In this document: piece after piece, positions 47,625 through 56,179 of the stretch
Layout: each line of letters opens with the position of its first letter
Numbering within the stretch: the first letter of the stretch is position 1
Assembly: GCA_041687675.1 (NCBI GenBank)
Contig: JAWLBM010000030.1
Location: 1 to 57,755 of the forward strand
Source: JAWLBM01 sp041687675
Lineage (GTDB): Bacteria; Pseudomonadota; Alphaproteobacteria; Rhizobiales; Pleomorphomonadaceae
Length of the DNA stretch: 57,755 nt
Reading direction: 5' to 3'
Translations under genes and position numbers: made by a program
Notes under the pieces: generated by a model
Database searches by the model: none
Told to the model about the DNA's origin: nothing
The model's input: the letters and a program-made list of their open reading frames with translations, nothing else

Positions 47625-48724
47625 GCCTCGACGACCTTGCGGAGGGCCTCGGCCGCGCCCTCCTGTTCCGGCTCGACCCGGAGCGCGCCCACGGCCTGGG
47701 GCTGGCGGTGCTGCGCGCGGGGCTGGTGCGGGCGCACCGCCCGCCGGCGGACCGTCGCCTCGCGGTCGAGCGGATGGGGCTGTCCTTCCCGAACCCGTTC
47801 GGCATGGCCGCGGGCTTCGACAAGAACGCCGAGGTGCCGGACCCGCTGCTCGCCCTCGGCTTCGGCTTCGTCGAGGTCGGCACGGTGACGCCGCGGCCGC
47901 AGCCGGGCAACCCGCGGCCGCGGATCTTCCGGCTTCCCGCGGACCGGGCGGTGATCAACCGCCTCGGCTTCAACAACGACGGGCACGGCGCCGCCGAGGC
48001 GCGGCTGCGGGCCCGGGCGGGGCGCCCCGGCATCGTCGGCGTCAACGTCGGCGCCAACAAGGACACCGAGAACCGCGCGGCCGACTATGTGGCGGGCATC
48101 CGCCGCTTCGCGCCGCTCGCCGCCTACTTCACCGTGAACGTCTCCTCGCCGAACACGCCGGGCCTTCGCGACCTGCAGGCGCGCGGGGCGCTCGACGACC
48201 TGCTCGCCCGCGTGGTCGAGGCCCGCGACGGGGCGGCCGCGTCCAAGGGCCGGCGGGTGCCGGTGCTCCTCAAGATCGCCCCCGACCTGACGGAGGAGGG
48301 GCTCGACGACGTCGCGGAGGTGGCGCTCGCCCGAGGCATCGACGGCCTCGTCGTCTCCAACACCACCCTGTCGCGGCGCGGCGTGTCCGGACGGGCGGCC
48401 GGCGAGGCGGGCGGGCTGTCGGGCCGGCCGCTGTTCGAGCGGGCGACCATCGTGCTCGCCAAGATGCGGCGCCGGCTCGGGCCCGGGCCGGTGCTGGTCG
48501 GCGTCGGCGGGGTGATGGACGGCGACGACGCCTTCGCCAAGGTGCAGGCGGGCGCCGACCTCGTGCAGGTCTACACCGGCTTCGTCTACGGGGGCCCGTC
48601 GCTGCCGGCCCGGGTGCTCGCCCGCATGGCGGTGCGGCTGGACGAGGCGCGGGCGCCCTCGCTCGCCGCCGTGCGCGACAGCCGGACCGGGGAGTGGGCG
48701 TCGAGGCCGATCCCGCCGGCCTGA
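47621..48724 (+). CDS. pyrD: Dihydroorotate dehydrogenase (quinone), class 2
   Basis: Oxidises dihydroorotate to orotate, passing electrons to membrane quinone; fourth step of pyrimidine synthesis. It has 367 residues from GTG 47621. The N-terminal helix typical of the membrane-associated class 2 enzyme is present, followed by NPFGMAAGFDKNAE, GTVTPRPQPGNPRPR and NRLGFNNDG. The catalytic serine is in FTVNVSSPNTPGL, and the FMN site includes VSNTTLSR and GVGGVMDGDDA. It is coupled to DUF952. Confidence 0.95.
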   Translation: MSLDDLAEGLGRALLFRLDPERAHGLGLAVLRAGLVRAHRPPADRRLAVERMGLSFPNPFGMAAGFDKNAEVPDPLLALGFGFVEVGTVTPRPQPGNPRPRIFRLPADRAVINRLGFNNDGHGAAEARLRARAGRPGIVGVNVGANKDTENRAADYVAGIRRFAPLAAYFTVNVSSPNTPGLRDLQARGALDDLLARVVEARDGAAASKGRRVPVLLKIAPDLTEEGLDDVAEVALARGIDGLVVSNTTLSRRGVSGRAAGEAGGLSGRPLFERATIVLAKMRRRLGPGPVLVGVGGVMDGDDAFAKVQAGADLVQVYTGFVYGGPSLPARVLARMAVRLDEARAPSLAAVRDSRTGEWASRPIPPA

Positions 48725-48758
48725 CCGGCGCCCTCCGGCGAGGGCCGGAAACGGCGAA

Positions 48759-48783
48759 GGGCCCGGCGTCGGCGGCCGGGCCC
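48759..48783. terminator. Hairpin between pyrD and the cytochrome c gene
   Basis: A perfect nine-base stem (GGGCCCGGC / GCCGGGCCC) with a seven-base loop in the 87-base gap between two convergent genes. It is placed to work in both directions, but only short T runs follow, so termination strength is uncertain. Confidence 0.5.
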
Positions 48784-48811
48784 CTCGGGACCGCATTCGG
48801 TCGTTTCCGGA

Positions 48812-49594
48812 TTACTGCGCCGGGGCCGGCTCCTGCACCGCCGGCTCCTGCACGACCGGCTCCGCGGCCGCGGGCGCCTCGGCGGGAGCTTCCGCAGCCG
48901 GAGCCTCGGCGGGAGCTTCCGCAGCCGGAGCCTCCGCAGCCGGAGCCTCGGTGGGGGCCTCCGCGGCCGGAGCCTCAGCGGGCGCTTCCTCAGCGGGCGC
49001 CTCCTCGGCCGGGGCCTCGGCCGGCGCCTCCTCGGCCGGAGCGGCGGCCTCGGCCACCGGCAGCTCCGCCGGATTGTCGGACAGCGTGCGCATGTAGGCG
49101 ATCAGGTCGGCGCGGTCCTCGGGCTTCCTCATGCCCGCATAGGCCATCTTGGTTCCGGGGACGTAAGCCTTCGGGTTCGCCAGGAACTCGTCGAGGTGCT
49201 CGTAGTCCCAGACGTTCTCCTGCCCGAACTCGGTCAATGCCGCAGAATAGCTGAAGTCGGCATGGGTGCCCGGGGTGCGGTTGACGATGTCCCAGAGCCC
49301 CGGCCCGACCTTGTTGGCGTTGGCGGAGCTGAAGTCGTGGCAGGCGGCGCAGGCGCGGGTCAACGATTCGCCCGCGCTCGCATCGGCCGACGCGAGGCGC
49401 ACGGCGATCGGAGCCACGGTCGGCTCCTCGGCTGCGCCGGCGTCCGCAGGAGCGTCCTCGGCGACGGCGACCTCGAAGCCCGGCGTTTCCGGCGCCTCCA
49501 CGTGGAAGATCAGGTCGGCGACGAAACCGACGCCCATGGCGAAGACCAGGGATCCGAGGATGGCGCCGGACACCTTGTTGAATTCGAGGGACAT
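48812..49594 (-). CDS. Membrane-anchored cytochrome c with Ala/Pro/Glu repeat tail
   Basis: A 260-residue cytochrome c of the CycM-like class, expected to carry electrons at the outer face of the inner membrane. An uncleaved anchor spans about 10-30. The heme motif is CAACH (C82, C85, H86), and M150 in PGTKMAYAG is the likely sixth ligand. Residues 181-260 are a low-complexity tail made of EAPA/AEEAP-type repeats, matched by imperfect tandem repeats in the DNA at 48815-49054. The ORF can be read from 49888, but ATG 49594 fits the family N-terminus. Confidence 0.85.
   Translation of the reverse strand: MSLEFNKVSGAILGSLVFAMGVGFVADLIFHVEAPETPGFEVAVAEDAPADAGAAEEPTVAPIAVRLASADASAGESLTRACAACHDFSSANANKVGPGLWDIVNRTPGTHADFSYSAALTEFGQENVWDYEHLDEFLANPKAYVPGTKMAYAGMRKPEDRADLIAYMRTLSDNPAELPVAEAAAPAEEAPAEAPAEEAPAEEAPAEAPAAEAPTEAPAAEAPAAEAPAEAPAAEAPAEAPAAAEPVVQEPAVQEPAPAQ
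48815..49054 (-). repeat. Imperfect short tandem repeats encoding an Ala/Pro/Glu tail
   Basis: Copies of a roughly 15-to-24-base unit that reads as EAPA, AEAPA or EEAPA in the cytochrome c frame. The repeats stay in frame throughout and account for most of the last 80 residues. Their number could vary by slippage or unequal recombination. Confidence 0.75.
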
Positions 49595-49886
49595 GAATGG
49601 CTCCAGAAGCGACAGCGAGTATGGCCGGAGGCGGACGCGGCCGACCGGAACGACAGTCGGGCGACCTGCGCGCGAAAAGGATCTGCCGCCCGCAGCCATC
49701 CCGAAATCCGGGCGGAACCTACATAAAGTCCGGCGGTCGTGTCCACATGAAACCGGCGCATCGCCCCCTGAGACTTTTTGACACCTTCCCCGGCGCGGCG
49801 CCCGCGGCGGCGACGGGCCTTCCGCCGGCGGCCCATAAGCTGTAGACCACCCGCGTCGTCGACGACGGGGAGAGAGGCACGCATCC

Positions 49887-50771
49887 ATGCCGAAGCAGCT
49901 GAAGGTGGTGTTCCAGGGAGAGCCCGGGGCGAATTCGCACCTCGCGGCCCTCGACGTCTATCCGGACTGCGAGCCGGTGCCCTGCCCGACCTTCGAGGAC
50001 TGCTTCGCCGCGCTCGCCGCCGGCACCGCCGACCTCGGCATGATCCCGATCGAGAACTCGGTCAACGGCCGGGTCGCCGACATCCACCACCTGCTGCCGG
50101 CGGCGGACGTCCACATCATCGGCGAGTATTTCCTCCCCGTGCACCACCAGCTGCTCGGGCTGCCCGGCACCACGGTCGGGGACCTCACCCATGTGCAGAG
50201 CCACGTGCAGGCGCTCGGCCAGTGCCGCCGGACCCTGCGCAGCCTCGGCCTCACCGCGGTGATCGGCGCCGACACGGCGGGCTCGGCCCGGCAGATCGCC
50301 GAGGCGGGCGACCGCAGCCGCGGCGCCCTCGCCTCGCGCCTCGCGGCGGAGATCTACGGCCTCTCCATCCTCCGGGCGGACTGCGAGGACGAGGCCCACA
50401 ACACCACCCGCTTCATCATCCTCGCGCCCGAACCGGACCGGCCCCCGGCCCGCGGCACGCTGACGATCACCTCCTTCGTGTTCCGGGTGCGCAACGTGCC
50501 GGCGGCGCTCTACAAGGCGCTCGGCGGGTTCGCTACCAACAAGATCAACATGACCAAGCTGGAGAGCTACCAGCTCGAGGGCCAGTTCTACGCCTCCCAG
50601 TTCTATGCCGACGTGGAGGCGCACCCGGACGACCAGGGCCTCGTCTACGCGCTCGAGGAACTCGCCTTCTTCAGCCACGAGGTGCGCATGCTGGGCAGCT
50701 ACCCGGCGAGCCCCTTCCGCGAGAAGATCCGCGAGCCGGAGGCGAACCGCGCGCTGCGCCCGGGCGAATAG
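49887..50771 (+). CDS. pheA: Prephenate dehydratase PheA
   Basis: Decarboxylates and dehydrates prephenate to phenylpyruvate for phenylalanine synthesis. It has 294 residues from ATG 49887, behind AGAGAGG. The catalytic domain shows FQGEPGANSHLAA, PIENSVNGRVADIH and HNTTRFIIL, with the threonine-arginine catalytic motif kept. The C-terminal ACT domain (about 195-285) has GALYKAL-type start VPAALYKALGGF. The regulatory E-S-R-P motif of other PheA proteins is E-S-Y-Q here, so feedback by phenylalanine may differ. It is monofunctional, without chorismate mutase. Confidence 0.94.
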   Translation: MPKQLKVVFQGEPGANSHLAALDVYPDCEPVPCPTFEDCFAALAAGTADLGMIPIENSVNGRVADIHHLLPAADVHIIGEYFLPVHHQLLGLPGTTVGDLTHVQSHVQALGQCRRTLRSLGLTAVIGADTAGSARQIAEAGDRSRGALASRLAAEIYGLSILRADCEDEAHNTTRFIILAPEPDRPPARGTLTITSFVFRVRNVPAALYKALGGFATNKINMTKLESYQLEGQFYASQFYADVEAHPDDQGLVYALEELAFFSHEVRMLGSYPASPFREKIREPEANRALRPGE

Positions 50772-50786
50772 GCGCCGTCCGGCGGT

Positions 50787-51710
50787 TCAGCCGCCGGCCA
50801 GCCAGTGCTCGATCAGGTGGCGCGCGATGGCGAGGCGCGGCGGGCAGGCGAGCCCGCCCGGATGGTCGCCGCGGACCATGCGGATCACCTCCTCGCGGGG
50901 GAACCAGCGGCAGTCCTCCAGCTCGGTCTCGTCCATGACGATCTCCGCCGAGAGCGCCTCGCCGATGCAGCCGAGCATCAGCGAGGAGACGAAGGGCCAG
51001 GGCTGGCTGGCGTGGAAGCGGACCCGCCCGACGCGGATCCCCGCCTCCTCGAAGGTCTCCCGGCGCACTGCGTCCTCCAGCGTCTCGCCCGGCTCGACGA
51101 AGCCGGCGAGGCAGGAGTAGCTGCCGGCGCGGAAATGCGCCTGGCGGCCGAGCAGGGCCCGCTCGCCGTCGGTCACCAGCATGATCGCCACCGGGTCGAC
51201 CCGCGGGAAGTGCTGCGCCGCGCAGGACGGGCAGTCGCGGCGGTAGCCGCCGATGGCGATCGCCGTCGCATGGCCGCAGTTGGCGCAGAAGCCGTGGCGG
51301 GCGTGCCAGGCGAGCATCGACCGCGCCTGGGCGAGCTGGCCGAGCACGCCCGGCGACACCCGCGCCTCGGCGGCGATGCTGCGCAGGTCGACGAACTCCA
51401 TCCCCGCGGGCGGCTCCATCCCGGCGGGCAGAGCCCCGGCGAGCCGCGGCGCGCCGTCCGCCTGCCAGCCGAGCAGCATCGCGGTCGCGAGCTCGACCCC
51501 GAGGCCGCGGGCGAGGTCCGGGGCGTGGGCCGCCGCATCGTCGCCGCCGGCGAGCAGCACCCGGTCGCCGGCGAGCAGATAGGCCCGGGCATGGGGATGG
51601 CTGCGGGCCGCCTCCAGCTCGGCAGCATTGCCGCGCTTCTCGGACCGGCGGTCGAGCGGGTTCAGGCCGTAGGGAATGGCGCAGGAGGGATCGTCGGCGG
51701 GAAGGGTCAT
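50787..51710 (-). CDS. nudC: NAD+ diphosphatase (NUDIX) NudC
   Basis: Cleaves NAD(H) to NMN(H) and AMP, and in E. coli removes NAD caps from RNA. It has 307 residues from ATG 51710. The zinc ribbon is complete (CANCGH, then CPSC). The Nudix box reads GFVEPGETLEDAVRRETFEE, followed by the NudC-specific SQPWPFVSSLML. The N-terminal region is a divergent NudC N domain. It is last in a MATE-HIT-nudC minus-strand run with 23 bases between genes, and its stop lies 16 bases from the pheA stop. Confidence 0.93.
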   Translation of the reverse strand: MTLPADDPSCAIPYGLNPLDRRSEKRGNAAELEAARSHPHARAYLLAGDRVLLAGGDDAAAHAPDLARGLGVELATAMLLGWQADGAPRLAGALPAGMEPPAGMEFVDLRSIAAEARVSPGVLGQLAQARSMLAWHARHGFCANCGHATAIAIGGYRRDCPSCAAQHFPRVDPVAIMLVTDGERALLGRQAHFRAGSYSCLAGFVEPGETLEDAVRRETFEEAGIRVGRVRFHASQPWPFVSSLMLGCIGEALSAEIVMDETELEDCRWFPREEVIRMVRGDHPGGLACPPRLAIARHLIEHWLAGG

Positions 51711-51733
51711 GCGGTCTCCATCCGGGGGCGGGC

Positions 51734-52165
51734 TCATCCCGGTCCAATCGGCCCGAGGGCGGATCCGAGGGCATCGGCGATGCGGCGGGCCATCGCCGTC
51801 GCCGCGGCGGGGTGGTAGGGCACCGCCGGCGCCTTGCCCCAGACCGGCCCCGGCCAGGCCGGGTCGGTCTCGAAGCGGGCGATGACGTGGACGTGCAGCT
51901 GGCGGACCATGTTGCCGAGCGCGGCGACGTTGAGCTTCACCGGCCGGGTCGCGTCGCGCAGCGCCTCCGAGACGGCGGCGATCTCGTCCATCAGCAGGTG
52001 GCGATCGGCGGCCGGAAGGTCGATCACCTCGGCAAGGCCGGGCCGCCGCGGGACCAGGATCAGCCAGGGCCAGGTGGCGTCGTTCATCAGCAGCAGGCGG
52101 CAGAGCGCAAGGTCGCCGACGGGCACGGTGTCGCCGGCGAGGCGCGGGTCGAGCGTGAAGGACAT
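51734..52165 (-). CDS. HIT family protein
   Basis: A 143-residue histidine-triad-type nucleotide hydrolase or transferase. The catalytic motif reads QLHVHVIARF: the first of the three histidines is glutamine, while the central catalytic histidine is kept, a variant typical of rhizobial HIT proteins. The upstream VPRRPGLAEVIDLPA and the C-terminal WPGPVWG segment are family features. ATG 52165 is the family start, although the frame is open further upstream. It lies between the MATE gene and nudC and is probably co-transcribed with both. Confidence 0.88.
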   Translation of the reverse strand: MSFTLDPRLAGDTVPVGDLALCRLLLMNDATWPWLILVPRRPGLAEVIDLPAADRHLLMDEIAAVSEALRDATRPVKLNVAALGNMVRQLHVHVIARFETDPAWPGPVWGKAPAVPYHPAAATAMARRIADALGSALGPIGPG

Positions 52166-52188
52166 CGTCTTGTCGAAGGCTCCTCGGG

Positions 52189-53517
52189 TCAGGCCGGGAA
52201 GGTGCGGGCCGCGAGCGGCCCGAGCCGGGCCGAGAGGGTGATACCGCGGGCGCCGAGGAAGATGAGCAGCGCCAGCCAGAGACCATGATTGCCGAGAAGC
52301 GGCGCCGCCGTCCACAGCACCGCGAGGTAGACCGCCAGCGAGGCGAGCATCATGTTGCGCATCTCGCGCGACCAGGTGGCGCCGATGAAGACGCCGTCCA
52401 TCTGGAAGGCGAGCACCCCGGCAATGGGGGTCAGCGCCGCCCAGGCGAGGTAGCGGGCCGCCTCGGCGCGCACCTCCGGGCTGGTGGTCATCAGCGCGAC
52501 GATCCCCTCGCCGCCGGCGAGCAGCGCCGCCGAGGCGACGCCGGCGAAGACGAAGCCCCAGACGACCGTGAGCCGCACCGCCCGGGAAAAGGGCGCGCGC
52601 TGCCGCGCCCCGACCGCCCGTCCGACCAGTTGCTCGGCCGCCGTGGCGAGGCCGTCGAGGAAGTAGCCGCCGATCAGGAAGAAGTTCATCAGCAGCGCGT
52701 TCGCCGCCAGCGTCACGTCGCCGAGGGCGGCGCCGGCCCGCGTGAACATGGCGAAGGCGATGAGCAGGGCGAAGGAGCGGATCATGATGTCGCGGTTGAC
52801 CGACACCATCCTGAGGAAGCCCGCCCGCTCGCGTGCGATCGGCAGGGCGGCGGCGAAGCCTCCGCCAGCGATCCGCCAGCAGGCGACGAGCCCGACCGCG
52901 CAGGCGAGCGCCTCGCCGACCAGCGTGCCCCAGGCGACGCCGGCGATGCCCCAGCCGAGGCCGAGGCCGAAGGCGATCGAGAGGGCGATGTTGGTGCCGT
53001 TGAGGAGGACCTGCAGCGCGAGGCCGAGCCCGGCGCGGCCGAAGCCGAGCACCCAGCCGAGAATCGCGTAGTTCGCCAGCGCGAAGGGCGAGGAGAGGAT
53101 GCGGATGTGGAAATATTCCGCGGTCGCCGCCGCCACCGCCGCGCTCGGGTCCACCAGCAGGAGGCCGGCCTCGAGCAGCGGCACGGCGAGGAGGATGAAG
53201 GCGATGCCGAGGCCGGTGGCGATGACGAGCGCCTGCAGCAGCGTCGCCCCCTGGCGGGGAACGTCGCCCGCGCCGACCGCCTGGGCGGTGATGCCGGTGG
53301 TGCCGCTGCGCAGGAAGTTCATGGTGGAGAACAGGACGTCGAAGAGGAGCGCGCCGACGGCGATGCCGCCGAGCAGCGCAGCACTGCCGAACTGGCCGAC
53401 CACGGCCGTGTCCACCGCCCCGAGCAGCGGGGTGGACAGGAAGGCGAGCGTCATCGGCAGCGCGATGCGGAAGACGGCGCGGCTGTCGACCTCGAAGGCG
53501 GGTTGCGGCCTGTTCAT
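52189..53517 (-). CDS. MATE family efflux transporter (DinF branch)
   Basis: A 442-residue inner-membrane protein with about twelve hydrophobic segments in two six-helix halves, the MATE fold, which exports cationic drugs or metabolites against Na+ or H+. The first half begins IALPMTLAFLSTPLLGAVDT, and the DinF-like segment FLRSGTTGITAQAVGAGD follows. In the second half, ANALLMNFFLIGGYFLDGLA is present. The start is ATG 53517. It is divergent from the histone-deacetylase-like gene across about 240 bases, in which I recognise nothing. Confidence 0.9.
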   Translation of the reverse strand: MNRPQPAFEVDSRAVFRIALPMTLAFLSTPLLGAVDTAVVGQFGSAALLGGIAVGALLFDVLFSTMNFLRSGTTGITAQAVGAGDVPRQGATLLQALVIATGLGIAFILLAVPLLEAGLLLVDPSAAVAAATAEYFHIRILSSPFALANYAILGWVLGFGRAGLGLALQVLLNGTNIALSIAFGLGLGWGIAGVAWGTLVGEALACAVGLVACWRIAGGGFAAALPIARERAGFLRMVSVNRDIMIRSFALLIAFAMFTRAGAALGDVTLAANALLMNFFLIGGYFLDGLATAAEQLVGRAVGARQRAPFSRAVRLTVVWGFVFAGVASAALLAGGEGIVALMTTSPEVRAEAARYLAWAALTPIAGVLAFQMDGVFIGATWSREMRNMMLASLAVYLAVLWTAAPLLGNHGLWLALLIFLGARGITLSARLGPLAARTFPA

Positions 53518-53756
53518 GCGCGGGCGGGATCCGGACAGGCAGGGGAGATGGCGCCCGTCGGCGCGATCTCTAGCGCCGCCGGGAAGAAAAGGGTACCGGA
53601 AACACGGGCGCCGCAGCGCGAGGCCTTTCTTCCGCCCGCCGGTCCCGCCGCCCCCGCGCTTCGGCGGCGGCGGGGATCCGGCTGGCCGTCATCCGGAACC
53701 CGGGAGGTCGCCGCTCCCTCTGGACGGCGCCGCCTCGGCGCGACATCCTCCCGGCG

Positions 53757-54656
53757 ATGCCGCCGATCGTCCACCATCCCGCCTACCAGGCCGAGATCCC
53801 GGCCGATCACCGCTTCCCGATGGGGAAGTTCCGCCGGCTGGCGGAGGTGCTGGTCGAGGAGGGCATCGTCGCCCCGGGCGGGTTCCACCAGCCGGATCCC
53901 GCCGAGGAGTCCTGGCTCCGGCTCGCCCACGACGGCGCCTATGTGGACGCGGTCCTGACCGGCACGGTGCCCGCCCGCGTCGCCCGCGAGATCGGCTTCC
54001 CGATGACCGAGAGCGTCGCCCGCCGCGCCCGCGCGGCCACCGGCGGCACGGTGCTCGCGGCCCGGCTCGCGCTGGAGCAGGGGCTGGCGCTGAACACCGC
54101 CGGCGGCAGCCACCACGCCCGGCGATCGCAGGGCGCCGGCTTCTGCGTCTTCAACGACGTGGCGGTGGCGGCCTCGGTGGTCCTCGCCGAGCGGCTGGTG
54201 AAGCGGGTGCTGGTGATCGACCTCGACGTCCACCAGGGCGACGGTACGGCCGACGTCTTCGCCGGCGACGACCGGGTGGTGACGCTGTCGGTGCATGCGG
54301 AGCGGAACTATCCCCACCGCAAGATCCCCTCGACCCACGACATCGGCCTGCCGGACAGGGAGGGCGACGCGCCCTACCTGTCGCTCCTGGACGACCTCCT
54401 CGACCCGCTCCTCGACGCGAGCCGGCCGGAGATCGTGTTCTACAACGCGGGGGTGGACCCGCACGTCGACGACCGCCTCGGCCGGCTGTCGCTCTCGGAC
54501 GAGGGGCTCGCCCGGCGGGACGCCAGGGTGATCGCCGCGGTGCGCCGGCGGGCCCTGCCGCTGGTCGGCGTGATCGGCGGCGGCTACGACCTCGACGTCG
54601 ACCGCCTCGCCCGCCGCCACGCGACGCTGCACCGGACGGCGATGATGTTCGACTGA
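53757..54656 (+). CDS. Histone-deacetylase-family amidohydrolase
   Basis: A 299-residue zinc hydrolase of the arginase/deacetylase superfamily; bacterial members remove acetyl groups from small molecules such as acetoin or acetylpolyamines. Motifs are in place: GGSHHARRSQGAGFCVFND for the catalytic histidines, IDLDVHQGDGTAD for zinc, and YNAGVDPHVDDRLG for the second zinc aspartate. The catalytic tyrosine is in GVIGGGYD. It is a single gene, convergent with the DUF6460 gene with nine bases between the stops. Substrate is unknown. Confidence 0.9.
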   Translation: MPPIVHHPAYQAEIPADHRFPMGKFRRLAEVLVEEGIVAPGGFHQPDPAEESWLRLAHDGAYVDAVLTGTVPARVAREIGFPMTESVARRARAATGGTVLAARLALEQGLALNTAGGSHHARRSQGAGFCVFNDVAVAASVVLAERLVKRVLVIDLDVHQGDGTADVFAGDDRVVTLSVHAERNYPHRKIPSTHDIGLPDREGDAPYLSLLDDLLDPLLDASRPEIVFYNAGVDPHVDDRLGRLSLSDEGLARRDARVIAAVRRRALPLVGVIGGGYDLDVDRLARRHATLHRTAMMFD

Positions 54657-54665
54657 GCCGGCGGG

Positions 54666-54938
54666 TCAGTTCCGCCCGGAGCCCACCCTCAGGATCCGCA
54701 GCACGATCCACACCGGCACCACCACCACGGCGCCGAGCACGAAATACTGCCAGGCCTTCTCCACCGCGCCCCAGCCGAGGTTCCAGAGGCCCTCGACCAT
54801 GTCGACGAGGTTCTGCAGCAGGGTGCGGGGCTCGAGCCCCAGCGCCGCCATCACCACGCCGACCACGAAGGACAGGAAGATCAGCCGGACGAGCACCCGG
54901 CCGGGCGTGTCGCCGAGTATGCGGGTGAGGGACTGCAT
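54666..54938 (-). CDS. DUF6460 small membrane protein
   Basis: A 90-residue protein that fits the DUF6460 family: MQSLTRILGDTPGRVLVRLI at the start, a hydrophobic segment around 17-35, then LWNLGWGAVEKAW and a second segment around 64-85. Two membrane helices with both ends probably in the cytosol. Function is unknown. It lies 84 bases downstream of apaG and could share its transcript. Confidence 0.75.
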   Translation of the reverse strand: MQSLTRILGDTPGRVLVRLIFLSFVVGVVMAALGLEPRTLLQNLVDMVEGLWNLGWGAVEKAWQYFVLGAVVVVPVWIVLRILRVGSGRN

Positions 54939-55022
54939 CGGGCTCGGGTCTCCATCGCGGCGCGCGCCTGCGGCCCGCCAGAGCCGCAGATAGTCATCCG
55001 TGCCCCCGCCTGTCCAGACCCG

Positions 55023-55415
55023 TCAGTTCAGCACGCGGTCGGCGTCGGGCGTGTCGAGCGAGAAGGCGGGGATGTCCACGTCGAAGACGTCGCCGGTCTC
55101 CGAGACCATCCGGTAGGTGCCGACCATGAAGCCGCTGGGCGTCGTGAGCGGGCAGCCGCTGGTGTACTCGAAGCTGCCTCCGGGCGGGATCGTCGGCTGC
55201 TGGCCGACCACGCCGCGGCCGCTCACCTCGCGCCGCAGCCCGTGCGCGTCGGTGATCAGCCACTCCCGCGAGAGCAACTGGACGCCGACCCCGCCGCGGT
55301 TGGCGATGGTCACGTGATAGGCCCAGACGAAGCGGTTCTCGTCCGGATCCGAATCGTTCGGCAGATAGGTCGGTTCCACCGTGACGACGATGTCTCTGGT
55401 GACGGCGTGGAACAT
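55023..55415 (-). CDS. apaG: ApaG
   Basis: A 130-residue protein of the ApaG family, a fibronectin-III-like fold of uncertain role; older annotations link it to Co/Mg efflux. It reads VTVEPTYLPNDSDPDENRFV, then RGGVGVQLLSREWLITDA, and EVSGRGVVGQQPTIPPGG. The last part, TSGCPLTTPSGFMVGTYRM, is the family's conserved block. ATG 55415 is the family start, although the frame opens at 55511. A promoter is visible 64 bases upstream. Confidence 0.93.
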   Translation of the reverse strand: MFHAVTRDIVVTVEPTYLPNDSDPDENRFVWAYHVTIANRGGVGVQLLSREWLITDAHGLRREVSGRGVVGQQPTIPPGGSFEYTSGCPLTTPSGFMVGTYRMVSETGDVFDVDIPAFSLDTPDADRVLN

Positions 55416-55478
55416 GGGATGGATCGCCCCCGGAGCCCTGTCGGCGAGTGTCGCCGGCCGAGCGCCGGCGGCCGGATG

Positions 55479-55506
55479 ATCATAGGGTGCGTCGGCGAAA
55501 AGGCAA
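55479..55506 (-). promoter_or_regulatory. Putative sigma-70-type promoter of apaG
   Basis: On the minus strand: TTGCCT (55506-55501), 16 bases, then TATGAT (55484-55479). It lies 64 bases ahead of the apaG start in the region shared with the divergent CDP-alcohol transferase gene. Confidence 0.5.
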
Positions 55507-55561
55507 AGCATGGGAGTGCCTTGCCGCGCTATACGGGTGTAACAGCTTCCGGAGGACGCCC

Positions 55562-56167
55562 GTGTTCGACGCCCGCCTGCGCCCGCTGATCGACCCGCCC
55601 CTGAACGCCGCCGCCCGCCGGCTTGCGGCCCTCGGCGCCGGGGCGGACGCGCTGACCTTTGCCGGGTTCCTCTGCGGCCTCGCCGCCGCCGCGGCCATCG
55701 TCGCCGGCTGGCTGGCGCTCGCCACCCTTTTGGTCGCCGCCAACCGCCTGCTCGACGGCCTCGACGGGGCCGTCGCCCGGCTCCGCGGGCCGACCGACCG
55801 CGGCGGCTTCCTCGACATCACCCTCGACTTCGCCTTCTACGGCGTGATCCCGCTCGCCTTCGCCGTCGCCGACCCGGCCGCGAACGCCCTCGCCGCCGCG
55901 ACGGTGCTCGCCGCCTTCTACCTCAACGGCTCGGCCTTCCTCGCCTTCGCCGCGGTGGCCGGGACGCGGGGGCTCGCCACCGAGGCGCAGGGGCGCAAGT
56001 CGATCTACTATCTCGCCGGCATCGCCGAGGGCGGCGAGACGGTGGCGGTGTTCCTCGCCTGGTGCCTGTTCCCCGCCTGGTTCGCCCCGCTCGCCTTCGC
56101 CTTCGCCGCGGTCACCGCCGCCTCGGCGGTGGCGCGCATCGTGCTCGCCGCGCGGCGGCTGGGGTGA
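55562..56167 (+). CDS. CDP-alcohol phosphatidyltransferase
   Basis: A 201-residue membrane enzyme of the class I CDP-alcohol phosphotransferase family, which joins a CDP-activated lipid to a small alcohol. The full signature is present: LDGLDGAVARLRGPTDRGG, then FLDITLDF, supplying the four metal-binding aspartates. Four or five hydrophobic segments follow. The start is GTG 55562, behind GGAGG at 55551; the upstream extension is not family-like. The alcohol substrate cannot be told. It is convergent with metZ, with 12 bases between the stops. Confidence 0.87.
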   Translation: MFDARLRPLIDPPLNAAARRLAALGAGADALTFAGFLCGLAAAAAIVAGWLALATLLVAANRLLDGLDGAVARLRGPTDRGGFLDITLDFAFYGVIPLAFAVADPAANALAAATVLAAFYLNGSAFLAFAAVAGTRGLATEAQGRKSIYYLAGIAEGGETVAVFLAWCLFPAWFAPLAFAFAAVTAASAVARIVLAARRLG

Positions 56168-56179
56168 GCGGCCGACCGC

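Noticed and set aside
49778..49806. Perfect TTGACA as a pheA -35
   Set aside because: At 17 bases downstream the sequence is CCCGCG, and no acceptable -10 occurs at 15 to 18 bases.
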